From Solidesulfovibrio carbinoliphilus subsp. oakridgensis (GTDB taxonomy: Bacteria > Desulfobacterota > Desulfovibrionia > Desulfovibrionales > Desulfovibrionaceae): a DNA stretch of 64,000 nucleotides. The notes beneath the pieces are model-generated. The model worked only from the letters and a program-made list of their open reading frames with translations. It was not told the origin of the DNA and made no database searches. The position numbers and the translations under genes are program-made. This document shows positions 55,155 to 63,836 of this stretch, piece after piece; the first letter of the stretch is position 1; each line of letters begins with the position of its first letter. Where the stretch lies: assembly GCF_000177215.2 (NCBI RefSeq), contig NZ_CM001368.1, positions 124,001-188,000 of the forward strand. The letters are read 5' to 3'.

Positions 55155-56592
55155 CGGTGATCTCCATGGCCCGGGCGGCGTAGGTCTCGTCCAGCCGGCC
55201 GACGGGCAGGGTGGTCGGGCAGGCGCGCACGGCCTCGGGATCGGTCTCGGCCAGGGCCAGGATGGCGAGCAGATCGTCCACGAAGGCGTCGAGCGTGTCC
55301 TTGCTCTCGGTCTCGGTCGGCTCGATCATGAGCGCTTCCTTGACGATGAGCGGGAAGTAGATGGTCGGGGCGTGGTAGCCGCGATCGAGGAGCGCCTTGG
55401 CGATGTCCAGGGCCCGGACGTTTTTCGTGGCCGCGAGCGTGGCGGCCGAGGCCACGAACTCGTGCATGCAGATCCGGTCGTAGGGGACCTCGATGGCCGC
55501 GTCGAGCCGCTTTCGCAGGTAGTTGGCGGCCAGGACCGCCGCTTCCGACACCCGGACCAGCCCCTCGCGCCCCAGGCGCAGCATGTAGGCGTAGGCCCGC
55601 AGCACGATGCCGAAGTTGCCGTAGAAAGGGGCCACGTAGCCGATGGACTTGGGGTGGTCGTAGCTGAGCGAATACCGGCCGGCCTCGTCCTTTTCCACCC
55701 GGGAAATGGGGAGGTAGGGGATGAGCTTTTCCGACACCCCGACCGGCCCGGCGCCCGGGCCGCCGCCGCCGTGGGGCGTGGCAAAGGTCTTGTGGAGATT
55801 GAGGTGCACCACGTCGAAGCCGGCGTCCCCGACCCGAAGCTTGCCGAGGATGGCGTTCAGGTTCGCGCCGTCGTAGTAGAGCAGCGCGTCGACCTTGCGG
55901 CAAAGGGCCACGATCTCGGGCAGGTGGGCCTCGAACAGGCCAAGCGTGTTCGGCACGGTCATCATGACGCCGGCCGTCTCGTCGTCAATGGCCGCGGCCA
56001 GGGCGGCCGGGTCGATGATGCCGTCCTTGGACTCGATGGTGACCACCTCGAACCCGGCGATGTGGGCCGAGGCCGGATTGGTGCCGTGGGCCGAGTCCGG
56101 ACAGATGATCTTGGTCTTCTTGTTGCCCCGGTCCGCGTGGTAGGCGGCGATCATGAGGGCGCCGGTCAGTTCGCCGTGGGCCCCGGCCATGGGATGGAGG
56201 GTGAAGGCGGCCATGCCCGTGATCTCGCCGAGCATCCGCTCGGTCTCGTACATGACCTCGAGGGCCCCGGCCGTCATGTCGCCGCCGCCCGGCAGCTGGG
56301 GCGTGAGCGGATGGAGCCTCGCGAACCCCGGCAGGGCGGCCACTTCCTCGGTGAACTTGGGGTTGTACTTCATGGTGCACGACCCCAGCGGATAGAAGTT
56401 GGAGTCCACCCCGAAGTTCTTGCGGGAAAGGCCGGTGAAATGGCGCACCACGTCGAGCTCGGACAGGGAGGGCAGCCGGCTTTTGCCACCGCGCAGGAGG
56501 TTGCCCGGGATGAAGTCCAGGGGCTCGGTCTTGGGCGCGTCCGGCCACACGCCTTCGCGGCCGGGCCTGGATTTGGAAAAAACGGTGCTCAT
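55144..56592 (-). CDS. gcvPB: Glycine dehydrogenase (aminomethyl-transferring) subunit 2
   Basis: 482 aa. PLP-binding Lys in HLNLHKTFATPHGGGGP, preceded by PDSAHGTNPASA and YYDGANLNAI. The N-terminal NFYPLGSCTMKYNPK and PLTPQLPGGGD are characteristic of the beta subunit of split P-protein. With GcvPA it decarboxylates glycine and passes the aminomethyl group to lipoyl-GcvH. The ATG overlaps the TGA of gcvPA (ATGA). The size is normal for the split form. Confidence 0.96.
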   Translation of the reverse strand: MSTVFSKSRPGREGVWPDAPKTEPLDFIPGNLLRGGKSRLPSLSELDVVRHFTGLSRKNFGVDSNFYPLGSCTMKYNPKFTEEVAALPGFARLHPLTPQLPGGGDMTAGALEVMYETERMLGEITGMAAFTLHPMAGAHGELTGALMIAAYHADRGNKKTKIICPDSAHGTNPASAHIAGFEVVTIESKDGIIDPAALAAAIDDETAGVMMTVPNTLGLFEAHLPEIVALCRKVDALLYYDGANLNAILGKLRVGDAGFDVVHLNLHKTFATPHGGGGPGAGPVGVSEKLIPYLPISRVEKDEAGRYSLSYDHPKSIGYVAPFYGNFGIVLRAYAYMLRLGREGLVRVSEAAVLAANYLRKRLDAAIEVPYDRICMHEFVASAATLAATKNVRALDIAKALLDRGYHAPTIYFPLIVKEALMIEPTETESKDTLDAFVDDLLAILALAETDPEAVRACPTTLPVGRLDETYAARAMEITDDL

Positions 56593-57920
56593 AGGATTTT
56601 CCCCAGCCGCCGGGCCAGACGGTCGATGTCGGCGCGGCCGTGCTTTTCGGTGCAGCAGATGAGTAGGGCGTTTTGCATGCCCTGGTAGTAGCGGCCGAGC
56701 GGAAAGCCCGGAATGATGCCCTCGTCCATGAGCTTTCGGGCCGCGAGCTTGGCGTTGACCGGGAAGACGGCGGTGAACTCGTTGCCAAACGGCGCGTCGT
56801 TTAAGAGCCGCACGCCCGGGATGGCGGCCAGCTTCATGGCCGCGTAGTGGGCGTTCTCGATGGACAGGGCGGCCTGGCGCGCCAGGCCCTCGTCGCCGGT
56901 CAGGCAGACGTTTATGAGCGCCCGCAGGGCGCAAAGGGCCTGGTTGGAGCAGATGTTGGACGTGGCCTTCTGGCGGCGGATGTGCTGCTCCCGGGCCTGC
57001 AAGGTCAGGACGTAGCCCGTGCGGCCGGCGGCGTCCCTGGTGCGGCCGGCGATGCGGCCGGGCATCTGGCGGACAAGCGATTTTTTGCAGGTCATGATGC
57101 CAAGATACGGCCCGCCGAAGGAGAGCGGCAGCCCGAGGCTCTGGCCCTCGGCCGTGGCGATGTCCGCGCCCATGGCGCCGGGGGTCTTGAGCACGGTCTG
57201 GAGCACCGGGTAGCACGACAGCACGGACACGGCTCCGGCCGTGGCGGCCTTGGCGAAAAGCTCGGTGAAATCCTGGATCTGGCCGAGAAAGTTCGGGTTT
57301 TGCACCACGACCGCCGCCGTCTTGTCGTCCAGGGCCGCGCCGAGGGCCGCCATGTCGTCCAGGCCTTCGGCGTGGGGCACGGTGACGAGCTCCAGGTGGA
57401 GGTTTTTGGTGTAGGTGGCCAGCACGATGCGGTAGATGGGGCTGACCGTCTCGCTGACCACCACCTTGCGGCGCCGGGTGTGGCGCACGGCCATCATGAG
57501 GGCCTCGTACAGGGCCGTGCCGCCGTCGTAGACCCCGGCGTTGGCGCACTCCATGTCGAGCAGGCGGCAGGCGGCGGTCTGGAATTCGAAGATGGCCTGG
57601 AGGGTGCCCTGGGACGCCTCGGGCTGGTACGGCGTGTAGGCGGTGTAGAATTCCCCGCGCGAAAGGAGCAGGTCCGAGGCGGCCGGCACGTAGTGGTCGT
57701 AGAAGCCGCCGCCGAGGAAGCTGACCATGTCGGTGCGGTTCTTTTCGGCCAGGCGCTCCATGGTCTCGCGAACGGCCATTTCCGTGGCGCCCCGGGGCAG
57801 GTCGAAGCTCTTCGGGCGCAGATCCTCGGGGATGTCGGCGAAAAGGTCGGCCACATTCCTGACGCCGATGACGTCGAGCATGGCCCGGACTTCGTCCGGG
57901 GTGTGGGGAATATAGGGCAT
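56589..57920 (-). CDS. gcvPA: Glycine dehydrogenase (aminomethyl-transferring) subunit 1
   Basis: 443 aa. MPYIPHTPDEVRAMLDVIG is the typical start of the alpha subunit; GGGFYDHYVPA, YTPYQPEASQGTLQ, ETVSPIYR, SFGGPYLGIM and RMPGRIAGRTRDA follow. It lacks the PLP lysine, which is in GcvPB, and completes the active-site dimer. CCGGAGACGCC gives the ribosome site; 12 bp separate it from gcvH. Confidence 0.96.
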   Translation of the reverse strand: MPYIPHTPDEVRAMLDVIGVRNVADLFADIPEDLRPKSFDLPRGATEMAVRETMERLAEKNRTDMVSFLGGGFYDHYVPAASDLLLSRGEFYTAYTPYQPEASQGTLQAIFEFQTAACRLLDMECANAGVYDGGTALYEALMMAVRHTRRRKVVVSETVSPIYRIVLATYTKNLHLELVTVPHAEGLDDMAALGAALDDKTAAVVVQNPNFLGQIQDFTELFAKAATAGAVSVLSCYPVLQTVLKTPGAMGADIATAEGQSLGLPLSFGGPYLGIMTCKKSLVRQMPGRIAGRTRDAAGRTGYVLTLQAREQHIRRQKATSNICSNQALCALRALINVCLTGDEGLARQAALSIENAHYAAMKLAAIPGVRLLNDAPFGNEFTAVFPVNAKLAARKLMDEGIIPGFPLGRYYQGMQNALLICCTEKHGRADIDRLARRLGKIL

Positions 57921-57932
57921 GGCGTCTCCGGA

Positions 57933-58307
57933 TTAATGCTCGGCCTTGGCGATTTCCTCGTATTCCTCGGGCGAGAGGAGCCCCGCCGGCTCGGCCGACA
58001 GGCGCACCCGAAGCATCCAGCCCTCGCCGAAGGGGTCGGTGTTGACCTTCTCCGGGGTGGCTTCGAGCTCCTCGTTTATGGCCACGACTTCGCCGGAGAC
58101 CGGGCAGTAGAGTTCGCTGGCGGCCTTGACGGATTCGACCGAACCCATTTCCTGGCCGGCTTCGAGCACCGTGCCGACGGCCGGCAGTTCCACATACGTG
58201 ATGTCGCCGAGCTGTTCCTGGGCGAAATCGGTGATGCCGATCACGGCGATGGCATCCTCGACCCGGACCCATTCGTGGGTTTTGGTGTAGAGAAGGTCCT
58301 TTTGCAT
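57933..58307 (-). CDS. gcvH: Glycine cleavage system H protein
   Basis: 124 aa. Lipoyl-lysine K61 in [15 protein letters not shown], with THEWVRVED at the N-terminus and [11 protein letters not shown]. It carries the aminomethyl intermediate between P, T and L proteins. First gene of the gcvH-gcvPA-gcvPB-lpd operon; AGGGAGACGCGCC precedes it. The 226 bp upstream, shared with a divergent methyltransferase gene, contains no recognisable glycine riboswitch. gcvT is not in the window. Confidence 0.95.
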   Translation of the reverse strand: MQKDLLYTKTHEWVRVEDAIAVIGITDFAQEQLGDITYVELPAVGTVLEAGQEMGSVESVKAASELYCPVSGEVVAINEELEATPEKVNTDPFGEGWMLRVRLSAEPAGLLSPEEYEEIAKAEH

Positions 58308-58533
58308 GGCGCGTCTCCCTCGATGATAGGCTGCTCTTTGCCTTGGCCGTCCGGCGGACGGCGGGCTGGCCTCAAATACCCCTTTGCGTGGCGTCGGGCA
58401 AGCCGGGGCCGGCGTCCGCCCGCTCACCATACCGAACAATCGTCGGCCGTATCTCCGGGTTGCGCGGTTTGCCCTTTCGCGGTAACACGCTTGATGCGCC
58501 AAATCGCGCTTTTGATCCGTCAGGGAGTTTTAC

Positions 58534-59229
58534 GTGCCTGTCAAACATGCCTCCACACCGCTTCTGGCCGCCACATCCACGCCGCCGGACTGGATTGCGG
58601 GACGGTTGCGGCTGCGGATCGCGGACCGCGAGTTCACGCTTTGCCGGGACCAGGACATGGAGGCGTTGTGGGAGAGCCTTGGCCAGGAGCATTTCGGCGC
58701 GGACGAGCACATGCCGTACTGGGCCGAAATCTGGCCGGCAAGCCTCCTTCTTTCCGCCTGGCTGACGGCCCGCGCGGGCGATATCATCGGCCGGCGGTGC
58801 CTGGACCTCGGCTGCGGCATGGGGCTCTCGGCCCTGGCCGGGGCGGCGGCCGGGGCCCGGGTCGCGGCCGTGGATTACGAGGAGGCGGCCCTGGCCCACG
58901 CGGCCCGCAATGCCCGGACGAACGGCCTGGCCGTGGACCTGGCCGTCATGGACTGGCGGCGGCCGTGCTTCGTCCCGGCCGCCTTCGACGTCATCTGGGG
59001 CAGCGACATCCTCTACGAGAACCGTTTTTACGAGCCCCTTGTGCCGCTTTTCCGCACCCTCCTCGCGCCCGGCGGACGCATCTGGCTGTCCGAGCCGTGG
59101 CGGCAGGTCTCCCAGCCCGTCTGGGGCCGGCTGGCCGCCGACGGCTTCCGGGTGGCCAAGCTGCACGAGGAATCCGTGTCTTTTTCCACGTACCGCAGTA
59201 CGGTGAGCCTTTACGAGATCCGTCTCTAA
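58534..59229 (+). CDS. Class I SAM methyltransferase, METTL/Nnt1-like (protein-lysine type)
   Basis: 231 aa from a GTG behind CAGGGAGTTTTAC. DEHMPYWAEIWPASLLLSAW precedes motif I LDLGCGMGLSALAG, then AVDYEEAALAHAARNA, WGSDILYENRFYEPL and IWLSEPWRQ. The MPYWAEIWPAS block is shared with Methyltransf_16 / ETF-beta lysine methyltransferase-like proteins, so a protein-lysine substrate is plausible but not shown. It is divergent from gcvH and 12 bp upstream of nikR. Confidence 0.82.
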   Translation: MPVKHASTPLLAATSTPPDWIAGRLRLRIADREFTLCRDQDMEALWESLGQEHFGADEHMPYWAEIWPASLLLSAWLTARAGDIIGRRCLDLGCGMGLSALAGAAAGARVAAVDYEEAALAHAARNARTNGLAVDLAVMDWRRPCFVPAAFDVIWGSDILYENRFYEPLVPLFRTLLAPGGRIWLSEPWRQVSQPVWGRLAADGFRVAKLHEESVSFSTYRSTVSLYEIRL

Positions 59230-59241
59230 CCAGGAGGGCGC

Positions 59242-59661
59242 ATGGGCCAGACCATCCGCTTCGGCGTTTCGCTCAATTCCGAGCTTTTGGAGAAATTTGA
59301 CGCGCTTTGCGACGAAAAAAGCTATCAGACCCGTTCCGAAGCCATCCGGGACCTCATCCGGGGGGTGCTGGTGCAAAAGGAGTGGGAGCAGTCCGACAAG
59401 GAGGTGGCCGGCGTCCTGACGCTGGTCTACGACCACCACACCTCCGACCTGGCCCAGCGGCTGATCGAGATCCAGCACGACGACCACGACGTGATCCTGT
59501 GCTCCATGCACGTGCACCTCGACCACAACAACTGCCTGGAGGCACTGACCCTCAAAGGGCCGGGCGAAGCCGTGCAAAAGCTCTCCCAGAAGCTCATCTC
59601 CACGCGCGGCGTCAAATACGGCAAGCTGACCCTGGCCACCACCGGCCAGGAGATCGTTTAA
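59242..59661 (+). CDS. nikR: Nickel-responsive regulator NikR
   Basis: 139 aa. Ribbon-helix-helix DNA-binding domain (residues 1-45: [26 protein letters not shown]) and the ACT-like C-terminal domain with the nickel ligands aligned to E. coli NikR: H79, H90, H92 and C98 ([12 protein letters not shown]). It represses nickel uptake genes when Ni(II) is bound; Ni-dependent hydrogenases make this relevant to sulfate reducers. No nickel transporter is in the window. CAGGAGGGCGC precedes the start. Confidence 0.95.
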   Translation: MGQTIRFGVSLNSELLEKFDALCDEKSYQTRSEAIRDLIRGVLVQKEWEQSDKEVAGVLTLVYDHHTSDLAQRLIEIQHDDHDVILCSMHVHLDHNNCLEALTLKGPGEAVQKLSQKLISTRGVKYGKLTLATTGQEIV

Positions 59662-59663
59662 GA

Positions 59664-59741
59664 GTTGGGAGGGGCGTCGCCCCTCCCAAACCCTCCCCAT
59701 CGGGGGGGGATCATCCCCCCCGAACCCCCTGGAGGGGGGGA
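59664..59741 (+). repeat. Dispersed palindromic repeat, copy 6 (forward, variant)
   Basis: The first stem is GGGAGGGGC, loop GTC, GCCCCTCCC; the second palindrome is GGGGGGGATCATCCCCCCC. It starts 3 bp after the nikR stop and may act as its terminator. Confidence 0.75.
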
Positions 59742-59891
59742 TGGGACTTCCGCCCACGTGCCGATGAGGCCCCGGAAACGGATGGCAACGGACATTTTCG
59801 GGTTGGCAGATTGATTTTGTTGCCCTTTTTCTTTCCCTTTACAGGGCGGGGCGTCAAAACGTACTGACGACCTCCCCAAACCCCTCAATCC

Positions 59892-59960
59892 ATCGGGGGG
59901 GGCCGGGGGGAATCATTCCCCCCGGCGGGGTCCGGGGCAGAGCCCCGGCCGCCGGAGGCA
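59892..59960 (-). repeat. Dispersed palindromic repeat, copy 7 (inverted); supplies folE2 ribosome site
   Basis: CCGGGGGGAATCATTCCCCC, then GGGGCAGAGCCCC and the conserved end GCCGCCGGAGGCA. The GGAGG of that end (59954-59958) is 11 nt before the folE2 ATG and is the only ribosome-binding-like sequence there. Confidence 0.75.
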
Positions 59961-59969
59961 CATCCCACC

Positions 59970-60761
59970 ATGCGAGACATCCAAAGCGGGCCGCCCGACG
60001 TGGCCATTGCCGTGGACCGGGTCGGCATCAAGAATTTCCGGCTGCCGCTTTCCGTGCGCGACCGGGCGAGCAAGGGACGGCAGCACACCGTGGCCGAGGT
60101 CGAGCTGTCCGTGGACCTGCCGGCCCGGTTCAAGGGCACGCACATGAGCCGGTTCGTGGAGGCCCTGTCGGGGTTTACCGGCGAACTGGATCTGGTTTCG
60201 TTCCGGGCCCTCCTTTCGGACGTGCGCGCCCGCCTGGAGGCGGAAAACGCCCACATGACCCTGACCTTTCCCTATTTTCTGGCCAAGTCCTCGCCATCCT
60301 CCGGCGCGGCCTCGCTCATGGACTACGTCTGCCAGGTGTCCGGCGAATTCGAGGGCGAGAAGTTCCGGCAGACCCTTGGGGTCGAGGTGCCGGTCATGAC
60401 GGTCTGCCCGTGTTCGCTGGCCATCTCCGACCAGGGGGCCCACAGCCAGCGGGCGGTGGTGTCCATCCGCTGCCGGTTTTCCGGGTTCGTCTGGCTGGAG
60501 GAGCTGATCGAGATGGCCGAGGCCGCCGGATCGTCGCCGGTCTACGCGCTTTTAAAGCGCGAGGACGAGAAGCACGTCACCGAGCAGGCCTTTGCCAATC
60601 CGACCTTTGTGGAGGACGTGGCCCGGCGGGTGGCCAGCGCCCTGGCCGCCCACCCCAAGGTGACCTGGTACCGGGTGGAGGTGGAAAGTTTCGAGTCCAT
60701 CCACAACCACAGCGCCTTTGCCGGCATCGAGGGCCGCAATGGGCCGCCGCCGGCCGCCTGA
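59970..60761 (+). CDS. folE2: GTP cyclohydrolase FolE2 (type IB)
   Basis: 263 aa. [25 protein letters not shown], the active-site [14 protein letters not shown] with the catalytic/metal Cys, SQRAVVSI and C-terminal [11 protein letters not shown] identify the FolE2/MptA-like family. It converts GTP to 7,8-dihydroneopterin triphosphate for folate (and queuosine-type) synthesis, using metals other than zinc if needed. The only ribosome site is provided by the repeat just upstream. Confidence 0.94.
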   Translation: MRDIQSGPPDVAIAVDRVGIKNFRLPLSVRDRASKGRQHTVAEVELSVDLPARFKGTHMSRFVEALSGFTGELDLVSFRALLSDVRARLEAENAHMTLTFPYFLAKSSPSSGAASLMDYVCQVSGEFEGEKFRQTLGVEVPVMTVCPCSLAISDQGAHSQRAVVSIRCRFSGFVWLEELIEMAEAAGSSPVYALLKREDEKHVTEQAFANPTFVEDVARRVASALAAHPKVTWYRVEVESFESIHNHSAFAGIEGRNGPPPAA

Positions 60762-60772
60762 CCTGTTTTCGC

Positions 60773-60801
60773 TTGGAGTCGATCGGTTTTTCGCATATAT
60801 C
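60773..60801 (+). promoter_or_regulatory. Candidate sigma-70 promoter for the hybrid sensor gene
   Basis: TTGGAG (60773-60778), 17-bp spacer, TATATC (60796-60801), in the 187-bp gap after folE2. About 140 nt would separate the start site from the ATG at 60949. Weak matches in each box, correct spacing. Confidence 0.35.
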
Positions 60802-60948
60802 CGCCTCCTGTTGGGTCGGACGATATCGACAGGCTGGTGGAGGAATTTCCGGCCGGGGCAACGGGCGGCCGGAGATCGGGCTGCGAATAAGGCGATGGTG
60901 ACGGCCAATCCCCTTGCGGGGCGTTGGCGGCCCGGTTAAGGATATCCC

Positions 60949-62934
60949 ATGTTCGGCCAAGGCCTGATTGCCGCCAATTGCGAGCAGATACTCCAGTTTG
61001 CGCCGGTGTCCATCATGACGATAGACGCCTCGGGCGTCATCACCTTCGTCAATGAGTGGCATCTGGCCAATTTCGCCAGGGGCAAGCGCGACCTGGAATT
61101 TTTTCTCGGCAAAAAGCTCCAGTGCCTGCCTGGCATCGTGTCGGCCGGCATCGCGGAAGACATACAGTCCATCCTGTCGGGCCGCACCATCCATCTGGAA
61201 GCCGTCTACACCGACGAGTGCAGCGGCGGCCAGTCGGCCTACCAGAACATCCGGGGCATTCCCATCCTGGAGGACGGGGTCGTGACCGGCGGCATCGTCA
61301 TCCGCGAGGACGTGACCAAGCTCGTTCTGTCCCAACACCTGCTTTCGGAAAACCAGGCCATCTTCAAGGCCCTGCTCGACGCCACCCACGATTCCATCAT
61401 CCTGTCCGACCTCGACGGCTACATCCTGATCCTGAACGAGGAGGCGGCCCGGCGGCGCGGCCAGACCGTGGACGCCCTGATCGGGGCCAGCCTTTACCGC
61501 TACATGGCGGCCGAACTGGCCGAGGAGCGGCGGGCCCACCTCCTGGAGGCGGCCCGCCGCAACGAGCTCCTGTGTTACGAGGAGCGGCAGGAGAACCGCT
61601 ATTACCTGATCAGCCTGTGCCCCATTGCCGACGACTCGGGCCGCGTCATCTACATGGCCAGCTACTCCCGGGACATCACCGCGCTCAAGGAAACCGAAAG
61701 CCAGCTGCGAAAGGAAAAGGAGCTGGTTTTTTCCGCCAGCCAGGCCAAGTCGCAGTTTCTCGGCAACATCACCCACGAGCTGCGCACGCCCCTAAACGGC
61801 ATCATCGGGGCCACCCAGCTCGCCTTGCAGGGCGGCAGCGGCGAGGACCAGGAAGAACTGTGGGGCATCGTGGAGGACTCGGGCAAACGCCTGCTGTCGA
61901 TCGTCAACAACGTTCTGGAATTGGCCGACATCGACGCCGCGGCCATCGAGCCCGTGCTCTCGGTGTGCGATGCCCGCGACCTGCTCGCCGCCCTGGTCAG
62001 GAGCTATTCGGTCCGGGCCAAGGTGAAAGACATCCGGTTCGTGACGACCGTCGATCCCCGCATCCCCCACCGGCTGGTGGGGGACGTGTTCCGGTTGCGC
62101 CAGATCCTGTCGAACCTGGTGGACAATGCCCTCAAATGCACCGGAGCGGGCTCCATCGAGATCCGGGTCAAGAAAATCTCCACCAGCCGGGTAGCCTTTG
62201 CCCCCCACTACTGCACGCTCCTTTTCATGGTCCGCGACACCGGCATCGGCATCTCGAAGGACCTGCAAAGCAAGATTTTCGAGGATTTCGAACTGGCCGA
62301 GCACTATCTGACCAAGCGGGTCAGCGGGGCGGGCCTGGGCCTTAGCATCGCCCGGCATCTGGTCGAGATGCTCGGCGGCCAGATCTGGGTCAAAAGCGCG
62401 CCCAAGTGCGGCAGCACCTTTTATTTTACCGTTCCCTTCGCCCTGCCGGACTACGAATGCCTCGGTGAGACGGTCGTCTACGCCAGCGAGGACCCGGTGT
62501 TCTTCCCGGCCGGGTACACCGTGCTTCTGGTCGAGGACGAGCGCATCAACCGCCTGACCACCGGCCGGACCCTGACCAAGCTCGGCTACAAGGCCCTCGA
62601 GGCGACAAACGGCCAGGAGGCCCTCTCCGTCCTGGCCCGGGAACCGGTGGATCTCATCCTCATGGACATCCAGATGCCGGTCATGGACGGCATCGAATGC
62701 ACGCACCACATTCGAAACGGCGAGGTGCCCGGGGTCAGCAAGCGCATCCCCATCGTGGCGCTCACCGCCTATGCCAGCGAAAAGGACCGGGAGCGGTTTT
62801 TGCGCCTGGGTATGAACGACTACCTGGCCAAGCCGCACACCATCGAGCAGCTCGGCGAGGTCCTCGAGGTCAGCCTCAAGCGCGAGAGGGAGGCCGCCGC
62901 CCGGCCGCAAGGGCCGACCGGCGTGGCCGACTAG
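60949..62934 (+). CDS. Hybrid sensor histidine kinase/response regulator (PAS-PAS-HisKA-HATPase-REC)
   Basis: 661 aa, no membrane segments, so a cytoplasmic sensor. Two PAS domains (about 10-125 and 135-255; VSIMTIDASGVITFVNEW, DSIILSDLDGYILILNEEAA) precede HisKA with phospho-acceptor H276 (ITHELRTPLNG), the ATPase (LVDNALKCTGAG, RDTGIGISKDL, SGAGLGLSIARHL) and a C-terminal receiver with phospho-acceptor D573 (LILMDIQMPVMDG), T/K signature LTAYAS and AKP. No separate output gene is adjacent. AAGGATATCCC gives the ribosome site. Confidence 0.95.
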   Translation: MFGQGLIAANCEQILQFAPVSIMTIDASGVITFVNEWHLANFARGKRDLEFFLGKKLQCLPGIVSAGIAEDIQSILSGRTIHLEAVYTDECSGGQSAYQNIRGIPILEDGVVTGGIVIREDVTKLVLSQHLLSENQAIFKALLDATHDSIILSDLDGYILILNEEAARRRGQTVDALIGASLYRYMAAELAEERRAHLLEAARRNELLCYEERQENRYYLISLCPIADDSGRVIYMASYSRDITALKETESQLRKEKELVFSASQAKSQFLGNITHELRTPLNGIIGATQLALQGGSGEDQEELWGIVEDSGKRLLSIVNNVLELADIDAAAIEPVLSVCDARDLLAALVRSYSVRAKVKDIRFVTTVDPRIPHRLVGDVFRLRQILSNLVDNALKCTGAGSIEIRVKKISTSRVAFAPHYCTLLFMVRDTGIGISKDLQSKIFEDFELAEHYLTKRVSGAGLGLSIARHLVEMLGGQIWVKSAPKCGSTFYFTVPFALPDYECLGETVVYASEDPVFFPAGYTVLLVEDERINRLTTGRTLTKLGYKALEATNGQEALSVLAREPVDLILMDIQMPVMDGIECTHHIRNGEVPGVSKRIPIVALTAYASEKDRERFLRLGMNDYLAKPHTIEQLGEVLEVSLKREREAAARPQGPTGVAD

Positions 62935-62963
62935 AAAAGAGGGGCATGGAAACGAGCGGGGGG

Positions 62964-62996
62964 AAAGCCTCCGGCGGCCAAAGGGCTTGGCCCGTG
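62964..62996 (+). repeat. Degenerate partial copy of the palindromic repeat (copy 8)
   Basis: GCCTCCGGCGGCC (62967-62979) followed by AAAGGGCTTGGCCCGT, matching the outer end and the first stem-loop of copy 1; the GATC-centred palindrome is absent. It lies in the 213-bp gap between two convergent genes. Confidence 0.5.
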
Positions 62997-63147
62997 GAAG
63001 TCCGCCGCGGATGGCCGTCGCAACGCCGGCGGTTTTTCCGCACCGCCCGATTTTTGGGAAGGCCTCGAGAGGGGAATATTTCAAGGAAGAGAAGTATTGA
63101 AGGGCCTTGTTTCGAAGTCCGCCTGAAGGACAGGGAGGCGGGACGGC

Positions 63148-63708
63148 TCAGTCGTTCCGGGTCGGGGGCTGGTGCAGGAAGAAGGTGCCTTCCGAGCGCA
63201 GGATGTCGTCGTCGCAGGGCGAGGTGGCGGCTTTGAGTTCCGCTTCCGAATGGCCGAAGACGTAGGACGTGATGGTGTAAAGGAGCCGGCCCCGGGCAAG
63301 AAACGTCTGGCGCACGAGCTGGAATCTGACCGCGCCGGCCGCGTCGGCCACGTTGCGCAGGTAGATGGCGTCGTAGGTGCGCCGGCCCTGGAGCAGGGAC
63401 GGCTTGCACTGGACGCCGTACCCCTTGAGCTTTTCCGCCACATAGTCCTTGACCAGCTCGCAGTTGGCGAAATCCGAGGTTGTCGGCAGGAAGTCCTCCG
63501 GCCGTTCGCTCACGCAGACGTAAAAGCCGCATGCGCCGTTTCCGGCGGAAACCGAGGTCAGGCACGAGGGGGTCTGCTCGGCCGTCACCCGCCAGCCCCG
63601 GGGCGGCACGAAGCTGAACAGATACCGCTTGTCCACATAGCGCGTGAGCGTCGGTTCGTTGCAGCCGCACAAAAGGGCGGCCGCCAGGAGGAGGGCGAAA
63701 AGGCGCAT
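63148..63708 (-). CDS. Putative lipoprotein of unknown function
   Basis: 186 aa. Signal peptide MRLFALLLAAALLCGC ends in a lipobox-like LCGC, with the lipidated Cys followed by NEPTL. The mature part is a compact alpha/beta domain with four further Cys (SCLTSV, GACGFYVCV, FANCELV, VQCKPS) that could form disulfides, then LLYTITSYVFGHSEAELKAA. Its layout (signal, single domain, VPPRGWRVT near the N-terminus) recalls PsbP-like lipoproteins; that is a guess. ATG 63708 follows AGAGGCGGGC. Confidence 0.72.
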   Translation of the reverse strand: MRLFALLLAAALLCGCNEPTLTRYVDKRYLFSFVPPRGWRVTAEQTPSCLTSVSAGNGACGFYVCVSERPEDFLPTTSDFANCELVKDYVAEKLKGYGVQCKPSLLQGRRTYDAIYLRNVADAAGAVRFQLVRQTFLARGRLLYTITSYVFGHSEAELKAATSPCDDDILRSEGTFFLHQPPTRND

Positions 63709-63836
63709 GCCCGCCTCTAGCATGCCGCCCCGGCCCCTTCAACCGCGGGGCCGTCCCTTTCCCGGCCCTTGCCGGCCGGACCGGGCTGCGCTACCGTCAA
63801 AACCTCTCCAGCCATCGCCGCCAAGGAAGGTGGGCC

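Larger units (their letters stand above)
59662..59969. other. 308-bp nikR-folE2 gap built largely of repeats
   Basis: It contains an inverted pair of palindromic repeats (59664-59741 and 59892-59960). Between them is about 150 bp of lower-GC sequence with a pyrimidine tract (TTTTTCTTTCCCTTTACAG near 59826) and no open frame of note. A folE2 promoter may lie in this central part; no good -10/-35 pair was found. Confidence 0.5.

Noticed and set aside
58440-58500. Minus-strand AAGGGCAAACC upstream of gcvH, resembling the core of a c-di-GMP-I (GEMM) riboswitch
   Set aside because: The second conserved block (GACGCAAAGCC with its stem) is missing and the flanking helices do not form; it also does not fit a glycine aptamer. 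Kept only as a chance match pending a covariance-model search.
60718-60939. 73-codon open frame between folE2 and the hybrid sensor
   Set aside because: It starts inside folE2, has no ribosome site and no recognisable sequence; the gap is better read as promoter and leader.
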